Source: Proteiniphilum saccharofermentans
Lineage (GTDB): Bacteria; Bacteroidota; Bacteroidia; Bacteroidales; Dysgonomonadaceae
Direction of reading: 5' to 3'
NCBI RefSeq assembly: GCF_900095135.1
Contig: NZ_LT605205.1
Location: forward strand, 1,736,001-1,800,000
Length of the DNA: 64,000 nt
The stretch's first letter is position 1; every line of letters starts with the position of its first letter. Shown piece by piece: positions 11,007 to 20,061 of this stretch. A program made the translations under genes and the position numbers. Below the pieces are notes generated by a model. The model was not told where the DNA came from and did no database searches. It saw only the letters and a list, made by a program, of their open reading frames with translations.

Positions 11007-11480
11007 ATGGCAGAAGATTTACACATCCCGCACGGGGTATCCAAAGAGGAAGTATATAAAGCGTTATACCCCCAGTTGCAGGCATTGACAGATGGAGAAT
11101 CCGACCTTATTGCCAATATGGCTAATATCACCTCCGCACTCAAGGAAGCCTTTGGCTTCTTCTGGGTTGGTTTTTACCGTGTAGTGGATGATAAATTGGT
11201 TCTCGGCCCTTTCCAGGGACCTCCGGCGTGTACCCGTATCATGTATGGTAAAGGAGTTTGTGGCACTGCCTGGAAAGAGGGGCGTACCCTTATTGTCCCC
11301 GATGTCGATAAGTTCCCCGGCCATATTGCTTGTAGCAGTTTGTCCCGTTCAGAGATCGTCATTCCTGTAAAGAAAGGTGATTCTGTTACAGCAGTATTGG
11401 ATGTGGACAGTGACCGGCCCGATCATTTCGACGAAATCGATGCCTTCTATCTGGAAAAAATATGTAGTCTATTTGGTTAA
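11007..11480 (+). CDS. msrC: Free methionine-(R)-sulfoxide reductase (GAF domain)
   Basis: 157 residues from the ATG at 11007, which has a GAGG-like ribosome site just upstream. A longer TTG start at 10950 would add a non-conserved basic extension. The single GAF domain carries the three Cys expected for fRMsr: PACTRI, GVCGTA and IACSS. The enzyme reduces free Met-R-sulfoxide to methionine in the cytosol using thioredoxin. It stands between a MITE-like repeat and the tRNA-Gly unit. Confidence 0.87.
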   Translation: MAEDLHIPHGVSKEEVYKALYPQLQALTDGESDLIANMANITSALKEAFGFFWVGFYRVVDDKLVLGPFQGPPACTRIMYGKGVCGTAWKEGRTLIVPDVDKFPGHIACSSLSRSEIVIPVKKGDSVTAVLDVDSDRPDHFDEIDAFYLEKICSLFG

Positions 11481-11496
11481 TTTTCCCCTCTGATAT

Positions 11497-11527
11497 TTTG
11501 TAGAGACGAAACAAAAAGGTATCTTTG
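11497..11527 (+). promoter_or_regulatory. Strong consensus promoter of the tRNA-Gly unit
   Basis: TTTG at 11497-11500 and TATCTTTG at 11520-11527 are spaced 19 bp apart, a near-ideal Bacteroidetes -33/-7 promoter. The predicted start near 11533 is just before the first partial tRNA copy, so the two half copies and the intact tRNA would lie on one transcript. Confidence 0.75.
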
Positions 11528-11537
11528 CACAGCAATT

Positions 11538-11648
11538 GCGAAAGTAGCTCAGTTGGTAGAGCATAACCTTGCCCCAAATAAGGAAATGGAAACTAACCTT
11601 GGCAAGGGAACCGGAAAAGAGATTCTGGAGAAAATTTTAAACATTATT
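11538..11648 (+). pseudogene. tRNA-Gly 5' half, tandem unit 1
   Basis: The first 36 or so bases match the intact tRNA-Gly at 11758 up to and including the anticodon GCC; after that the sequence diverges (ccaaataagg). The unit then contains accttggcaagg, complementary to the anticodon arm, so ccttgcc and ggcaagg could form a 7 bp stem. The unit is repeated in the next 109 bp. It lacks the T arm and 3' acceptor strand and cannot be a working tRNA. Confidence 0.8.
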
Positions 11649-11757
11649 GCGAAAGTAGCTCAGTTGGTAGAGCATAACCTTGCCCCAAAAGGAAATGGAG
11701 ACTAACCTTGGCAAGGGAACCGGAAAAGAGATTCTGGAGAAAATTTTAAACATTATT
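11649..11757 (+). pseudogene. tRNA-Gly 5' half, tandem unit 2
   Basis: Near-identical to the preceding unit, 2 bp shorter (ccaaaagg instead of ccaaataagg) and with aatggagact in place of aatggaaact. It leads directly into the intact tRNA. The breakpoint relative to the true tRNA is again immediately after the anticodon. Confidence 0.8.
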
Positions 11758-11830
11758 GCGAAAGTAGCTCAGTTGGTAGAGCATAACCTTGCCAAGGTTA
11801 GGGTCGCGGGTTCGAGTCCCGTCTTTCGCT
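11758..11830 (+). tRNA. tRNA-Gly (GCC)
   Basis: 73 nt cloverleaf: acceptor GCGAAAG/CTTTCGC, D stem GCTC/GAGC, anticodon stem TAACC/GGTTA with loop TTGCCAA (anticodon GCC), T stem GCGGG/CCCGT with loop TTCGAGT, and discriminator T. CCA is not encoded. It shares a promoter with two upstream half copies. Mobile DNA begins about 230 bp downstream, although no copy of its 3' end was seen further on. Confidence 0.97.
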
Positions 11831-12059
11831 CACTTCTTTTTTAACTCCTTCAATAGGTCCCGTAGAATTTTTTGGTCATTATTTAGTATTTCCTTGTGAA
11901 GTTTGCCACATGGTGATAATTAATTTGTTTCTATGTGAAATAATAAAGATAATTCCCATTTCTTGGCGGGTGTTAAATATCGGATTAACCGCTTCATGGA
12001 AAAAATGGTGACAATTAGTTCGCTGATGACAAATCAGAATAAATTCACGAAATTTTTAG

Positions 12060-14161
12060 CCCAACTTTCACTTACATTTCCACGCAATCCTGTCCAGAAT
12101 GAGTCAGGACGATCCCCTTGGCGGTGACTGTGACCTACATATTTTTATTTTCTTGAACGGCGCCTGTTTCATCTTTAGGATGGAGTATATCCTCTCCGCT
12201 TGCTTTGTCGGCCGACTGCATTGTCTCAGTTCCACCTTCTCACCCAGGGCATTGACGGCTTCTGTAGTCACCAATTTCTGCGTAGACATGCGGCGAACAA
12301 TCTCTGTCCAATAAGCGTTTTCTCCCGATTGCTTGAGTTGAAAGCGTATCGTATTGACAATCCAATAAGAAAGTAGTCCGAAGAATAAATGCGCATCACT
12401 GCGTTCATCCTTTTGATGATAGATGGGTCGTAGATTGAGATCCGTTTTTAGCTGCCGGTTGGTGCATTCTATCTCACGAATCAAATTATAATACTCCCAG
12501 GTCGTCTGTTCGCCAAAAGTCCGTACGTTGGTTCTCAGGAAATAGACTCCCGTGTTTTTGTCTATTGCGGTAATATCCTTGATCGTCCAGTTTACTTTTT
12601 GCATTTCAGCTGGTTTCCTCTCATTGCACAGGTACGTTATTTGATAATGTCGCGCGATGGAGGGATAACGCTCAATGGCTCTGCCGACTCGTTCAACTAC
12701 TTTTTCGTAACGTTTGGTACCTCCTTTCCTTGTAATGGCCTCGTTGATTTTCTCCATCTCACCTTCAAAGCGTTCTTTCCATTGACGGTTCATGGAGGCT
12801 TCCGTCATTGCTTTTGAGGGAGAGGTGATCTCCAGATAATAATCCTCTTCAGGCCGGGTCTGCACTTCCCGCAAGGTAATCTCCTGTTTTCTGGTGTCAT
12901 GTACGGTTACCGTCCGGTGATCCTTCGAGAGGCTGTAGTCTTTTAACCGTGTGCGGGATACGCAAAGATAATTGTATCCTTTTTCTTTTATGCCTTGCAG
13001 GTTCTCTTCGGTGGAGATGCCTGCATCGATTACAACCAAGGTCTTTTTACTGGTGACGGAGGTTTTGACAGCCAACTTGTCAATCATACCGGGAAGTGAT
13101 TTGGGGTCTGAGGTATTGCCTGCAAGAATAGAGGAATAACGGATAAATCCCTCCCTGTTTATGCACAAGGCCAATACCAGTAATCGACAGTCGTTGCGCT
13201 TCTCCTTGCTGCGTCCGAAACGCGCTTTGCGACTTCCTGCTTTACGGCCTTCAAAATAGAAGTTGGTCAGGTCAAAAAGCACGATACGATTATCTATATT
13301 GAACAGGTTATCCGTCCTTTGGCAAAGATGTCGTTCCAATTTATCTTTGATCCCATAAAGACGATCCGGCATTTGGTAGAGTGCATTGATGCCCGGAGTC
13401 CAATCCGGAGTACCTGAATAAAGTTCGCAAGCAGCGGAATTCTCCTTCATGACACGGTGTGTAGCCCATTCCGATGGACTATAAACGGTTCGGACAATCA
13501 GATGGGAGAGAGCGGCATGAATGGCGTTTTCATTCCAGCCCTGGCCTCTTAGAAAATCTTCCAGCCCCAGGCGGTCAATGGTTTGTTTGCAAAGCCATTC
13601 CGCGCCGATGTTACGGGCATCGGTATGTTCTACTGTATCCAAATCTATATACCTTTCGGACTCTTCTTTGGATTGGTTCTCTTTTTGGTTGAACCGGTCG
13701 ATCCCTCCTTCGGCAAGCATGCGTTGCCAGTATCGTTCGGCAAAGAGGCGCTCTTCGTGAGAAAGTCCATCCTTATTTTCCGGGAAAAGAGATCCATGAT
13801 GCCGGTGTTGAAAACGCATAGTCAAGGCACGTGCAATACGTTTGACCTGGAGAGGCTTCAGGCATGGTTCAAAACCGATATTCAGTACAATCAGGGAATG
13901 CACATGTCCGCGCACATCTCGATAAGACTCCTTCAGTCGATAGTAAGGAGCTTCCTGTCCCGTGGCGGAATTGAAACGTAGTTGTACATTCACGTGCATG
14001 AGACAAAAATACAACAAGACTTGCATTCAAAAGTGTCCTACAATCCGGATTTGACATACTTCCGAAAAATACGATCGCTGAATATCAAATGGCTATCACA
14101 TCAAAGGAGCATAAAACAGGCTCATTTTTTATCAAAAATAATTTTGAGGGTGAAAGTTGGG
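12060..14161. mobile_element. IS1634-like insertion sequence, copy 1 (2102 bp)
   Basis: The ends are inverted (cccaactttcac / gtgaaagttggg) and the element is flanked by a 4 bp direct repeat TTAG (12056-12059, 14162-14165). It carries one long transposase on the minus strand. It matches the copy at 20062-22163 over its whole length with only two base differences noticed (near 13862 and 13934). It is a complete, recent, simple insertion. Confidence 0.9.
12104..14026 (-). CDS. IS1634-like DDE transposase, copy 1
   Basis: 640 residues; Met10 (MHVNVQLRF) may be the true start. The DDE catalytic region is visible as LFDLTNFYFEG, VVIDAGISTEENL and the later YYNLIREIE segment, in the order expected for IS4/IS1634-type transposases. 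It acts on the inverted ends of the surrounding element by cut-and-paste. The frame is intact, so it is probably active. It differs from copy 2 by one residue (Lys31 instead of Gln31). Confidence 0.88.
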   Translation of the reverse strand: MQVLLYFCLMHVNVQLRFNSATGQEAPYYRLKESYRDVRGHVHSLIVLNIGFEPCLKPLQVKRIARALTMRFQHRHHGSLFPENKDGLSHEERLFAERYWQRMLAEGGIDRFNQKENQSKEESERYIDLDTVEHTDARNIGAEWLCKQTIDRLGLEDFLRGQGWNENAIHAALSHLIVRTVYSPSEWATHRVMKENSAACELYSGTPDWTPGINALYQMPDRLYGIKDKLERHLCQRTDNLFNIDNRIVLFDLTNFYFEGRKAGSRKARFGRSKEKRNDCRLLVLALCINREGFIRYSSILAGNTSDPKSLPGMIDKLAVKTSVTSKKTLVVIDAGISTEENLQGIKEKGYNYLCVSRTRLKDYSLSKDHRTVTVHDTRKQEITLREVQTRPEEDYYLEITSPSKAMTEASMNRQWKERFEGEMEKINEAITRKGGTKRYEKVVERVGRAIERYPSIARHYQITYLCNERKPAEMQKVNWTIKDITAIDKNTGVYFLRTNVRTFGEQTTWEYYNLIREIECTNRQLKTDLNLRPIYHQKDERSDAHLFFGLLSYWIVNTIRFQLKQSGENAYWTEIVRRMSTQKLVTTEAVNALGEKVELRQCSRPTKQAERIYSILKMKQAPFKKIKICRSQSPPRGSS

Positions 14162-14684
14162 TTAGGCGATGTATGCTGGTAATACAATGTGACATCCACC
14201 GTGTTGATGGCCTTTCCCATCCCGGGGATATTGAGCAGGTTTACTCCGGCATTGATCGAGTGCTTGTCATTCCATTCGATGGTGCCCATGGGGTTGAGCC
14301 AGATACCGTTCATGGTTTCGGAATCCAAAAAGGAAGAGTTTTCGTATTCCGTGTTGTCAAAAAAATAGTCCAGCCCCACTTTCCAGTAGTATTCTTGAGC
14401 CTGTAAGGTAGAGGCTATCAGCGCGACAAACGTGAATAAGCATATTTTTTTTTGCATTGGGGGTGTCTTTTCGCGTATTCAACAGGTAAAGATAGGAAGA
14501 ATGTCCGATTGTCCCAAAAAATGAGTATTTTTGTTCATTGCAGTCTTCTTGGGTTTTGAATACAAAGCTACGATTATTAGTACGTCGGGCAAACCACAAT
14601 TTGCCTGCATGCTTCTGTTGAAAGCTTTATCGGACAAGAGTGAATTAGAATATTCAATTTTTTAAAAATACACTATCATAGAAA

Positions 14685-15854
14685 ATGACACACTATTTTT
14701 TTACCGTGATGCCCCTGTTCGTAGTTTTCTTTTGGTTGATCCTCTTTTTGCTGGACATTAAAAAAAACGGTGTTGCAAAACGGTTTCTCACACTTTTTTT
14801 AGGAGTCGCTTTGGTAAATTATCTTGCCCACTGGTTTTATTTCAACAACAACTATTCGGTTTATCGGTTGCTCGACAGCGTATGGGTGTTTACCTCCCTG
14901 GCGGTTTATCCGTTGTATTACTACTATATTCGTCTGTTGACCGTGGATTTGAAGCTCGACTGGAAATGGGGATGGATATTGGTCCCTGCAATTCTGCTCT
15001 CCTTCTTTTCCGCTGTGCTCTACCTGCTAATGAGCCCGGCTGAGCTAGATGTGTTCACACATGAGGTGCTGTATCATAACCGGGAGTACCGGGCCGGTTA
15101 CCCATTGCTTGTCCGTCTCCAAGCAATGAGGCTCGTCCTGTTCAAGGTGATTTTTGCCATGGAAGTTTTGCTGACCCTCTATTTCGGGCTTCGTCTGATC
15201 AGACTTTTCAACGAGAAAGTACACGCTTTCTATTCAAACGTGGAAAACAGGGAGATCTCCAAAATCAGGACGTTGTTGTTTTTTCTGGTTTTGACAGCCC
15301 TGATTTCTTTGGTATCCAATTTGGTGGGGAAACATTTTTTTTCAGATCATCCCTCGCTTCTGGCTCTTCCCTCCCTTGCTCACTCGATGGCTCTTTTCGG
15401 TATCAGCTATGTGGGTTACCGGCAACATTTTTCTATCCGTGACCTGTGTAAGGATCAGCAGGACGGGGAGTGCTGTTGTAGCGTTGAGTCGGAGAGTGAG
15501 GCAATGACAGGGATGGAATATGACCTGCTCTTCTCGAAGCTGGAAACCCTTTTCGAGGAGAATCAGATCTTTAAAAACCCCGAACTGCGGTTGAACGATG
15601 TGGCCCAGGAGTTGGGAACCAACCGCACTTACCTGTCTAGGCTGATCCGCCACAGGCGGGACACTACCTTTTGCGATTTTGTGAACGATTACCGGGTTCG
15701 CTACGCCGAGGCGGTGCTCTCTTCACCGGAGCACTTCCGCCTGACTATCGATGAGGTTGCTTTCAACTCCGGTTTTTCCGGGAGCAGCTCCTTCTACCGC
15801 GCTTTTGTCAAGAAGAACGGAATCCCACCCGGCAAATTCAGGAAACAGGTTTAG
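14685..15854 (+). CDS. AraC-family regulator with membrane-spanning sensor half
   Basis: 389 residues. The first about 250 contain roughly seven hydrophobic segments (MPLFVVFFWLILFLL first), and residues about 290-389 form an AraC double helix-turn-helix (LNDVAQELGTNRTYLSRLI and IDEVAFNSGFSGSSSFYRAF). This layout is common in Bacteroidetes and implies a membrane-bound regulator sensing an envelope or external signal. It runs convergent to the fimbrillin-like/BACON pair with 16 bp between stop codons, so those genes are the obvious candidate targets. Confidence 0.85.
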   Translation: MTHYFFTVMPLFVVFFWLILFLLDIKKNGVAKRFLTLFLGVALVNYLAHWFYFNNNYSVYRLLDSVWVFTSLAVYPLYYYYIRLLTVDLKLDWKWGWILVPAILLSFFSAVLYLLMSPAELDVFTHEVLYHNREYRAGYPLLVRLQAMRLVLFKVIFAMEVLLTLYFGLRLIRLFNEKVHAFYSNVENREISKIRTLLFFLVLTALISLVSNLVGKHFFSDHPSLLALPSLAHSMALFGISYVGYRQHFSIRDLCKDQQDGECCCSVESESEAMTGMEYDLLFSKLETLFEENQIFKNPELRLNDVAQELGTNRTYLSRLIRHRRDTTFCDFVNDYRVRYAEAVLSSPEHFRLTIDEVAFNSGFSGSSSFYRAFVKKNGIPPGKFRKQV

Positions 15855-15870
15855 GGGTGCGAAAGCAACA

Positions 15871-18414
15871 TTAATCGGCCGGGAGCTTATTTCCCCGAAA
15901 GGTGAAATACCTGAGTCCATAGTAGTCCGTGCTGTTTACCGGCATATCCCCGAAATTTCCGCTGCCAATAGTTCCATTAGCCGGAAGGATGCCATAATAT
16001 CCTCCGGGCTCGGGCGTGAAGGGAAAGGTATGTTCAAATAGCTCGAAATCATCGTACACAACCCTGTTGTCCTCCCGTCGCGACATGCCCGATCCAATGT
16101 AACTTCGTCCGAAATCAACCTCCATGATCCTTTCTGTGGGTTTGAAGCCATACGGCATCCCGCTTTCCAAATAGCCGTATGGTACACCGCTGTATAGGAT
16201 GGCACCGATCTGCACCGGCTGCAACAGGTGGCGCATCACCTTGAACTTGCAATGAACCTGTGTGCTGTCGGCCGACAAGTTGACATCACTGGCATAGAGA
16301 TCGCACAGGGGAGAGAAGTACCGCTCCCAGATGGGATCTCCTTCCAGTGTCAGTTCATCGGTCTCGTAGTTGAAGACTCCTCCCAGCGTGGTGAGCGATC
16401 CCTTGATCTTGCTCTCAGTGTTGAGTGACATCTTCTGGGTCTGTTCAAAGACGTCCCAGTAGTATCCCATCTTTATCCGCGCATCGGCACTGCAAAGTGC
16501 TTCCATCACGCCCCATACCTTGATGCCCGCATCTACCCTTACGCCTGCCGTGGTGTGCACATTAGCCGACAGCTCACCCCCTGTGAAGGAGAGGCCATTC
16601 TCGCTGAATTTGGATGCCCGGGTGCTGCTGCGGGTTCTGAATCCCTCGTTGCTGTTGTAGGAGAATCCGAGATCCATCGCGGCACTGTAGCTCATACCTG
16701 CCCTGATCTCTACTTCTCCCCCCACACCGGCAACACCGTAAAAATGGATCACCGGTACAATGGTGAGCGGCGGCACGGGGATGGGGGCGAAATAGGCGGT
16801 TAGCAGGTGAAACGATTTGTCCACCGCATCGGCCTCCACCTGGATGCTCATATCGGCTGAAAGCTGGATGTCGGGGGATATGCTGGCATGGAAATAGTGC
16901 AGTTTCTTGTCGAAGATGCCCACCAGCAGCCGCATGCTGAGATCCATGCTGGCCGATACCTCAATTTCGGAGTTGTCGCCAGGCTCCAGCGTAAAGCTCA
17001 TGTTGCCGGAGGAATAGTTGTAGTTTTTTCTTCCACTGGCCCTTGTTGCAGGCATAGAAAGTTCAATTTGTGAACCGTTCCGGGTGAAGCTCACCGCTTC
17101 CCCGTCGGGCGTTTCCACCCGGCTGAGATAGGCCCCTAGTTCCAACTCAACACCACCCTCTTCGTTGAGGGAGCCATCCTCGTTCCAGATCGGTTCTCCC
17201 AGCGATAGCTCCTCAAATACCTCGGTGATATCTGCCACCGGTTCAGCCACCACGGCGATGTATTCGCTTTCCGGGTTGCCCACCGAGACGATTCTGCCGA
17301 TATATCCTTCCGGGAACAATTTGGAGGGAGTATTGAAAAGCAATACCTCACCCATCCTGGGCTCAAATTCTTTTTTCACCGTCATAAAGAGGGTATGGGT
17401 CTCGAACTTCACCTCACCAACCCACTTGTCGTAGCTCGCCAGTCGGGCATCCACGATGTAATCCATCCTGTCAGCATCGACCAGGGTAGCATCCTCCTGC
17501 AGTTTATATTCCGCCTCGTCCGATGCGGTGACTGTCTCGCCCACCGGGTAGACCCTGCTGCGTTCAATCTTTTTTCCAGATGTCGTACCGATCGTCTTTA
17601 TCACTTCCCTGCCGTCATCCATCACGAATTTCACCTCAAACCCTTTGGTATAATCGCGGGGAGGGATAAAGAGATAGAAATGGTGTAGGGTGCCATCGAG
17701 CTCTAGCCCTTCACCACAGTCTACGGTAAGGATGAGTGCCGGGCCGCTGCCGCTCTCCGGGAAGCGTGCTTCCGGGAGATCCTCGTTCCAGGCCACCGTG
17801 AAAGAACCACTAACCGGTCTCCCCGAGAGATCCCGGAAATGTACCTTGCGCAGACGGTCACCCTCAGTACCGCTGTAACCCACCTTGAGCAGCGCAAAGA
17901 GGTTGCGGAAGCCGATGCCCGACGCACTGCCCTTGCCGGCCATGAAGTTGGCCGGCCCGTAGGGTTGCGACACCCGCTCCTTGAGGGTATAAGGCTGTAT
18001 GGCCGGGAAGGTGAGCGTCAACTCGCTGTTGTTGCCAATAGAAGTTCCCTCCCGATAGGGGTAATAGGCCGTCACCTCGCCCGTGGGCATGCTGTCTTCC
18101 GTCCTGAACCGGGCTTTTTTACCGTTTTCCAGGATGTCATCCACACCGGCAGTGAAGAGCAGGTTGCTTCCCCCTCTCTTGCCGAAGACGCCGATCCGGT
18201 CGTTCACCTCCCAACGGACTTCTGCCTTGATGCCGGGTTGATCAATCACTGCGGTTCGGGTCGTTTCTTCACCGTCAATGATGGTAGCTGTCAATACGTT
18301 GTCGCCGGGAGCTGCTCCCTGTTCAAAAGGCTCGTTGGTACATCCCAGTAGTGCGAGGCCAATCACCAGCAGGGATGATTTTATCAGGTTGTTTGTTTTA
18401 TCTGTTCTCTTCAT
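15871..18414 (-). CDS. Fimbrillin-like lipoprotein, large
   Basis: 847 residues from the ATG at 18414 (MKRTDKTNN), giving a signal peptide and lipobox LALLGC; a start 60 bp upstream would add an unlikely leader. Residues about 30-310 resemble fimbrillin-like (Mfa/FimA-type) adhesin domains: VRWEVNDRIGVFG, then TAYYPY and FRNLFALLKV. The C-terminal about 500 residues, beta-rich with repeated TRASGRK/TRASKF-like segments, were not recognised. It probably sits on the cell surface. It follows the BACON lipoprotein by 19 bp, so both are likely one operon. Confidence 0.75.
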   Translation of the reverse strand: MKRTDKTNNLIKSSLLVIGLALLGCTNEPFEQGAAPGDNVLTATIIDGEETTRTAVIDQPGIKAEVRWEVNDRIGVFGKRGGSNLLFTAGVDDILENGKKARFRTEDSMPTGEVTAYYPYREGTSIGNNSELTLTFPAIQPYTLKERVSQPYGPANFMAGKGSASGIGFRNLFALLKVGYSGTEGDRLRKVHFRDLSGRPVSGSFTVAWNEDLPEARFPESGSGPALILTVDCGEGLELDGTLHHFYLFIPPRDYTKGFEVKFVMDDGREVIKTIGTTSGKKIERSRVYPVGETVTASDEAEYKLQEDATLVDADRMDYIVDARLASYDKWVGEVKFETHTLFMTVKKEFEPRMGEVLLFNTPSKLFPEGYIGRIVSVGNPESEYIAVVAEPVADITEVFEELSLGEPIWNEDGSLNEEGGVELELGAYLSRVETPDGEAVSFTRNGSQIELSMPATRASGRKNYNYSSGNMSFTLEPGDNSEIEVSASMDLSMRLLVGIFDKKLHYFHASISPDIQLSADMSIQVEADAVDKSFHLLTAYFAPIPVPPLTIVPVIHFYGVAGVGGEVEIRAGMSYSAAMDLGFSYNSNEGFRTRSSTRASKFSENGLSFTGGELSANVHTTAGVRVDAGIKVWGVMEALCSADARIKMGYYWDVFEQTQKMSLNTESKIKGSLTTLGGVFNYETDELTLEGDPIWERYFSPLCDLYASDVNLSADSTQVHCKFKVMRHLLQPVQIGAILYSGVPYGYLESGMPYGFKPTERIMEVDFGRSYIGSGMSRREDNRVVYDDFELFEHTFPFTPEPGGYYGILPANGTIGSGNFGDMPVNSTDYYGLRYFTFRGNKLPAD

Positions 18415-18433
18415 GATGCGGTGCTGTTTGTGG

Positions 18434-19411
18434 TTAATCCCATCCCGTGGGGTCATTGTAATCGTAATCATCATTGTCGGAAGCCTCTTCCGCCTCTTCT
18501 TCGTATACCCATAGTTTTCGAGTCAGCGTGCTGGCATAGACAATGATCTCCTGCTCCGGTCTCATCTGGGTGCTGTTGTTGGGCGTTGAGGTGATGGTGA
18601 ACTGCGTATCGTTGATCTTATTCACCTGCAACCACTCTCCAACATATCCCAGGGTGAACTCGGTCACGTTGGTCATCACCGTGACCACGATGGTGCCGCC
18701 GTATGAAGGGAGGGGTATGTTGGTGTTCCCATGAGAGGAGAAGAGGTCGAGCTCCGGCAAAGGATCCTGGTAAACCGTGATGGAGGCTAGCGAGTCGCCC
18801 TCATTCCCATAGAGGGTGACCAAGGCTTGTCGGGGAATGTTGCCCGTCCAACTTTCATCAACGGTGATGTTAATGCCTTCGTCCGAAATTTTTTCAAGCT
18901 GGCACCAGGACTGATCAGAACGATAGCTCCAGCCGGTTACGTTGGTTTCAATCCCAATTCCGTTATTACCCCCCTGATAATTCATGATCACCTTATCGGT
19001 AACCGGTTTGATGAAAGCTTTCGCCGGTTCAACGGCCGCAGCCTGCGTCACCTCGATGGTCACCTTTTTGGCGGTTCCCTCCGCTGTGACGGTCACTATT
19101 GCTTTCACCGGAGGTGTGAAGGCTTTGTTCTCGGCTGCAGTTACCGTGAAGTGGGAGGTCTCCTTGCTGACCGTGCACCAGTTTTTACTGGATGTGACGC
19201 TCCAGCTTTTAGCATTTGTGGCGACTGTGATCTCTTTGCTTCCTCCTTCGGCTGCGAAGTGGATGGGTGAAGCGGATACCTCCAGGGTGGTTGTCTTGCT
19301 CCCACCTCCGTTACCGTTTTCACCGTTGACGGGGATCTCATCCTTGCCACAGCCCAGCAATAAAAGTAAAATCAGGGTCGTGATGAAGAGTGTAAAAGTT
19401 GGTGTATGCAT
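18434..19411 (-). CDS. BACON-domain lipoprotein
   Basis: 325 residues. The signal peptide ends in a lipobox LLLGC, followed by a Gly/Asn-rich linker. Three BACON-like beta-sandwich repeats are seen, each with the W-S-V/Y-x-S-x-x-W-C core: SWSVTSSKNWC, GWSYRSDQSWC, and a diverged third around GEWLQVNK. BACON domains are Bacteroidetes surface modules thought to bind mucin or carbohydrate. The C-terminus is acidic. It lies directly upstream of the fimbrillin-like gene, pointing to a shared surface-adhesion role. Confidence 0.82.
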   Translation of the reverse strand: MHTPTFTLFITTLILLLLLGCGKDEIPVNGENGNGGGSKTTTLEVSASPIHFAAEGGSKEITVATNAKSWSVTSSKNWCTVSKETSHFTVTAAENKAFTPPVKAIVTVTAEGTAKKVTIEVTQAAAVEPAKAFIKPVTDKVIMNYQGGNNGIGIETNVTGWSYRSDQSWCQLEKISDEGINITVDESWTGNIPRQALVTLYGNEGDSLASITVYQDPLPELDLFSSHGNTNIPLPSYGGTIVVTVMTNVTEFTLGYVGEWLQVNKINDTQFTITSTPNNSTQMRPEQEIIVYASTLTRKLWVYEEEAEEASDNDDYDYNDPTGWD

Positions 19412-20057
19412 AATATTTTCAGGGTGTTTATGTTTTATTCATTCAACAGCGGGAGACTTGCCTTTTGTAATAAGATAATTTTCTTACTATTCTTATAGGG
19501 TTGTAGTCTATCGACTGTCTATTGAGATTCCCTTTTTTGGTACAAATTAAAAGTAAAAGTAGTACGGACTGTTTGGATTTTTTTCCCATAAAGACAAAAA
19601 AAACTTTTGGATTCACAAAAAAAGGCATTTACATACAAAATCGGGTCATATATTGGGGAAAAGCTAATGTTTGGACAGAACCATGTAGATGTTCTAAAAA
19701 ACTATTCCGAAGAAGTATGGACTTGAATAATTTAAATGGAATCGAGTAGGGAGATAAAGATAAATTTCGTCTTTGCAGCTGAGATCAATATAATTGCCGT
19801 TCTTGGCGACCTCGTTTCTCGTGTTCGGGCCAATTGTTATTCGCACCTAAGTTCAACTTAGAAGTGCAACACTCGGGGTAGTTTCTTTCATGGATTTTAT
19901 TCAAACATAAACCATGAAAAACACCGCTGGGGTTTGCCCCACGGCCGGGGGCGCGCGGCCCCCGGAGAGTGTCAAGTAGCAACATGATTTAACAAAAAAG
20001 GAGACCGGAGTCTCCCTAAAATTAACTATTATGTTGTCTATGAAAACTTACAAACAG
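19412..20057. other. Gene-free stretch with a dense run of hairpins (19847-20015)
   Basis: No credible gene is present. From 19847 there are five stem-loops in 170 bp: ctaagtt-c-aacttag (19847-19861), tttcatgg with ccatgaaa (19886-19919), gggg-tttg-cccc (19929-19940), ccgggggc-gcgcg-gcccccgg (19945-19965) and ggagac-cgga-gtctcc (20000-20015). The GC-rich core is out of character with its AT-rich flanks. It abuts the left end of IS1634-like copy 2 and may be the non-coding end of another mobile element. The 19412-19846 part shows nothing clear beyond the presumed BACON promoter region. Confidence 0.55.
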
Positions 20058-20061
20058 TTAA

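Larger units (their letters stand above)
12034..14457 (-). pseudogene. Small secreted protein gene split by IS1634-like copy 1
   Basis: The 5' part (14457-14162) encodes a signal peptide (MQKKICLFTF..STLQAQ) and about 80 mature residues. The 3' tail (12059-12034) lies on the other side of the IS. Removing the 2102 bp element and one TTAG restores a frame of exactly 106 codons that ends SPKNFVNLF and a stop. The aromatic C-terminal residue and alternating pattern suggest an outer-membrane or periplasmic beta protein; no family was recognised. As it stands the product is fused to about 11 IS-derived residues. Confidence 0.7.

Noticed and set aside
11758-11830. tRNA-Gly as the integration site of an island covering the rest of the window
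   Set aside because: No second copy of the tRNA 3' end and no integrase were seen; the first mobile DNA downstream is a simple IS.
11830-11917. Short minus-strand frame ending KELKKK next to the tRNA
   Set aside because: About 28 codons, lacks a start and overlaps the tRNA discriminator base; no family recognised.
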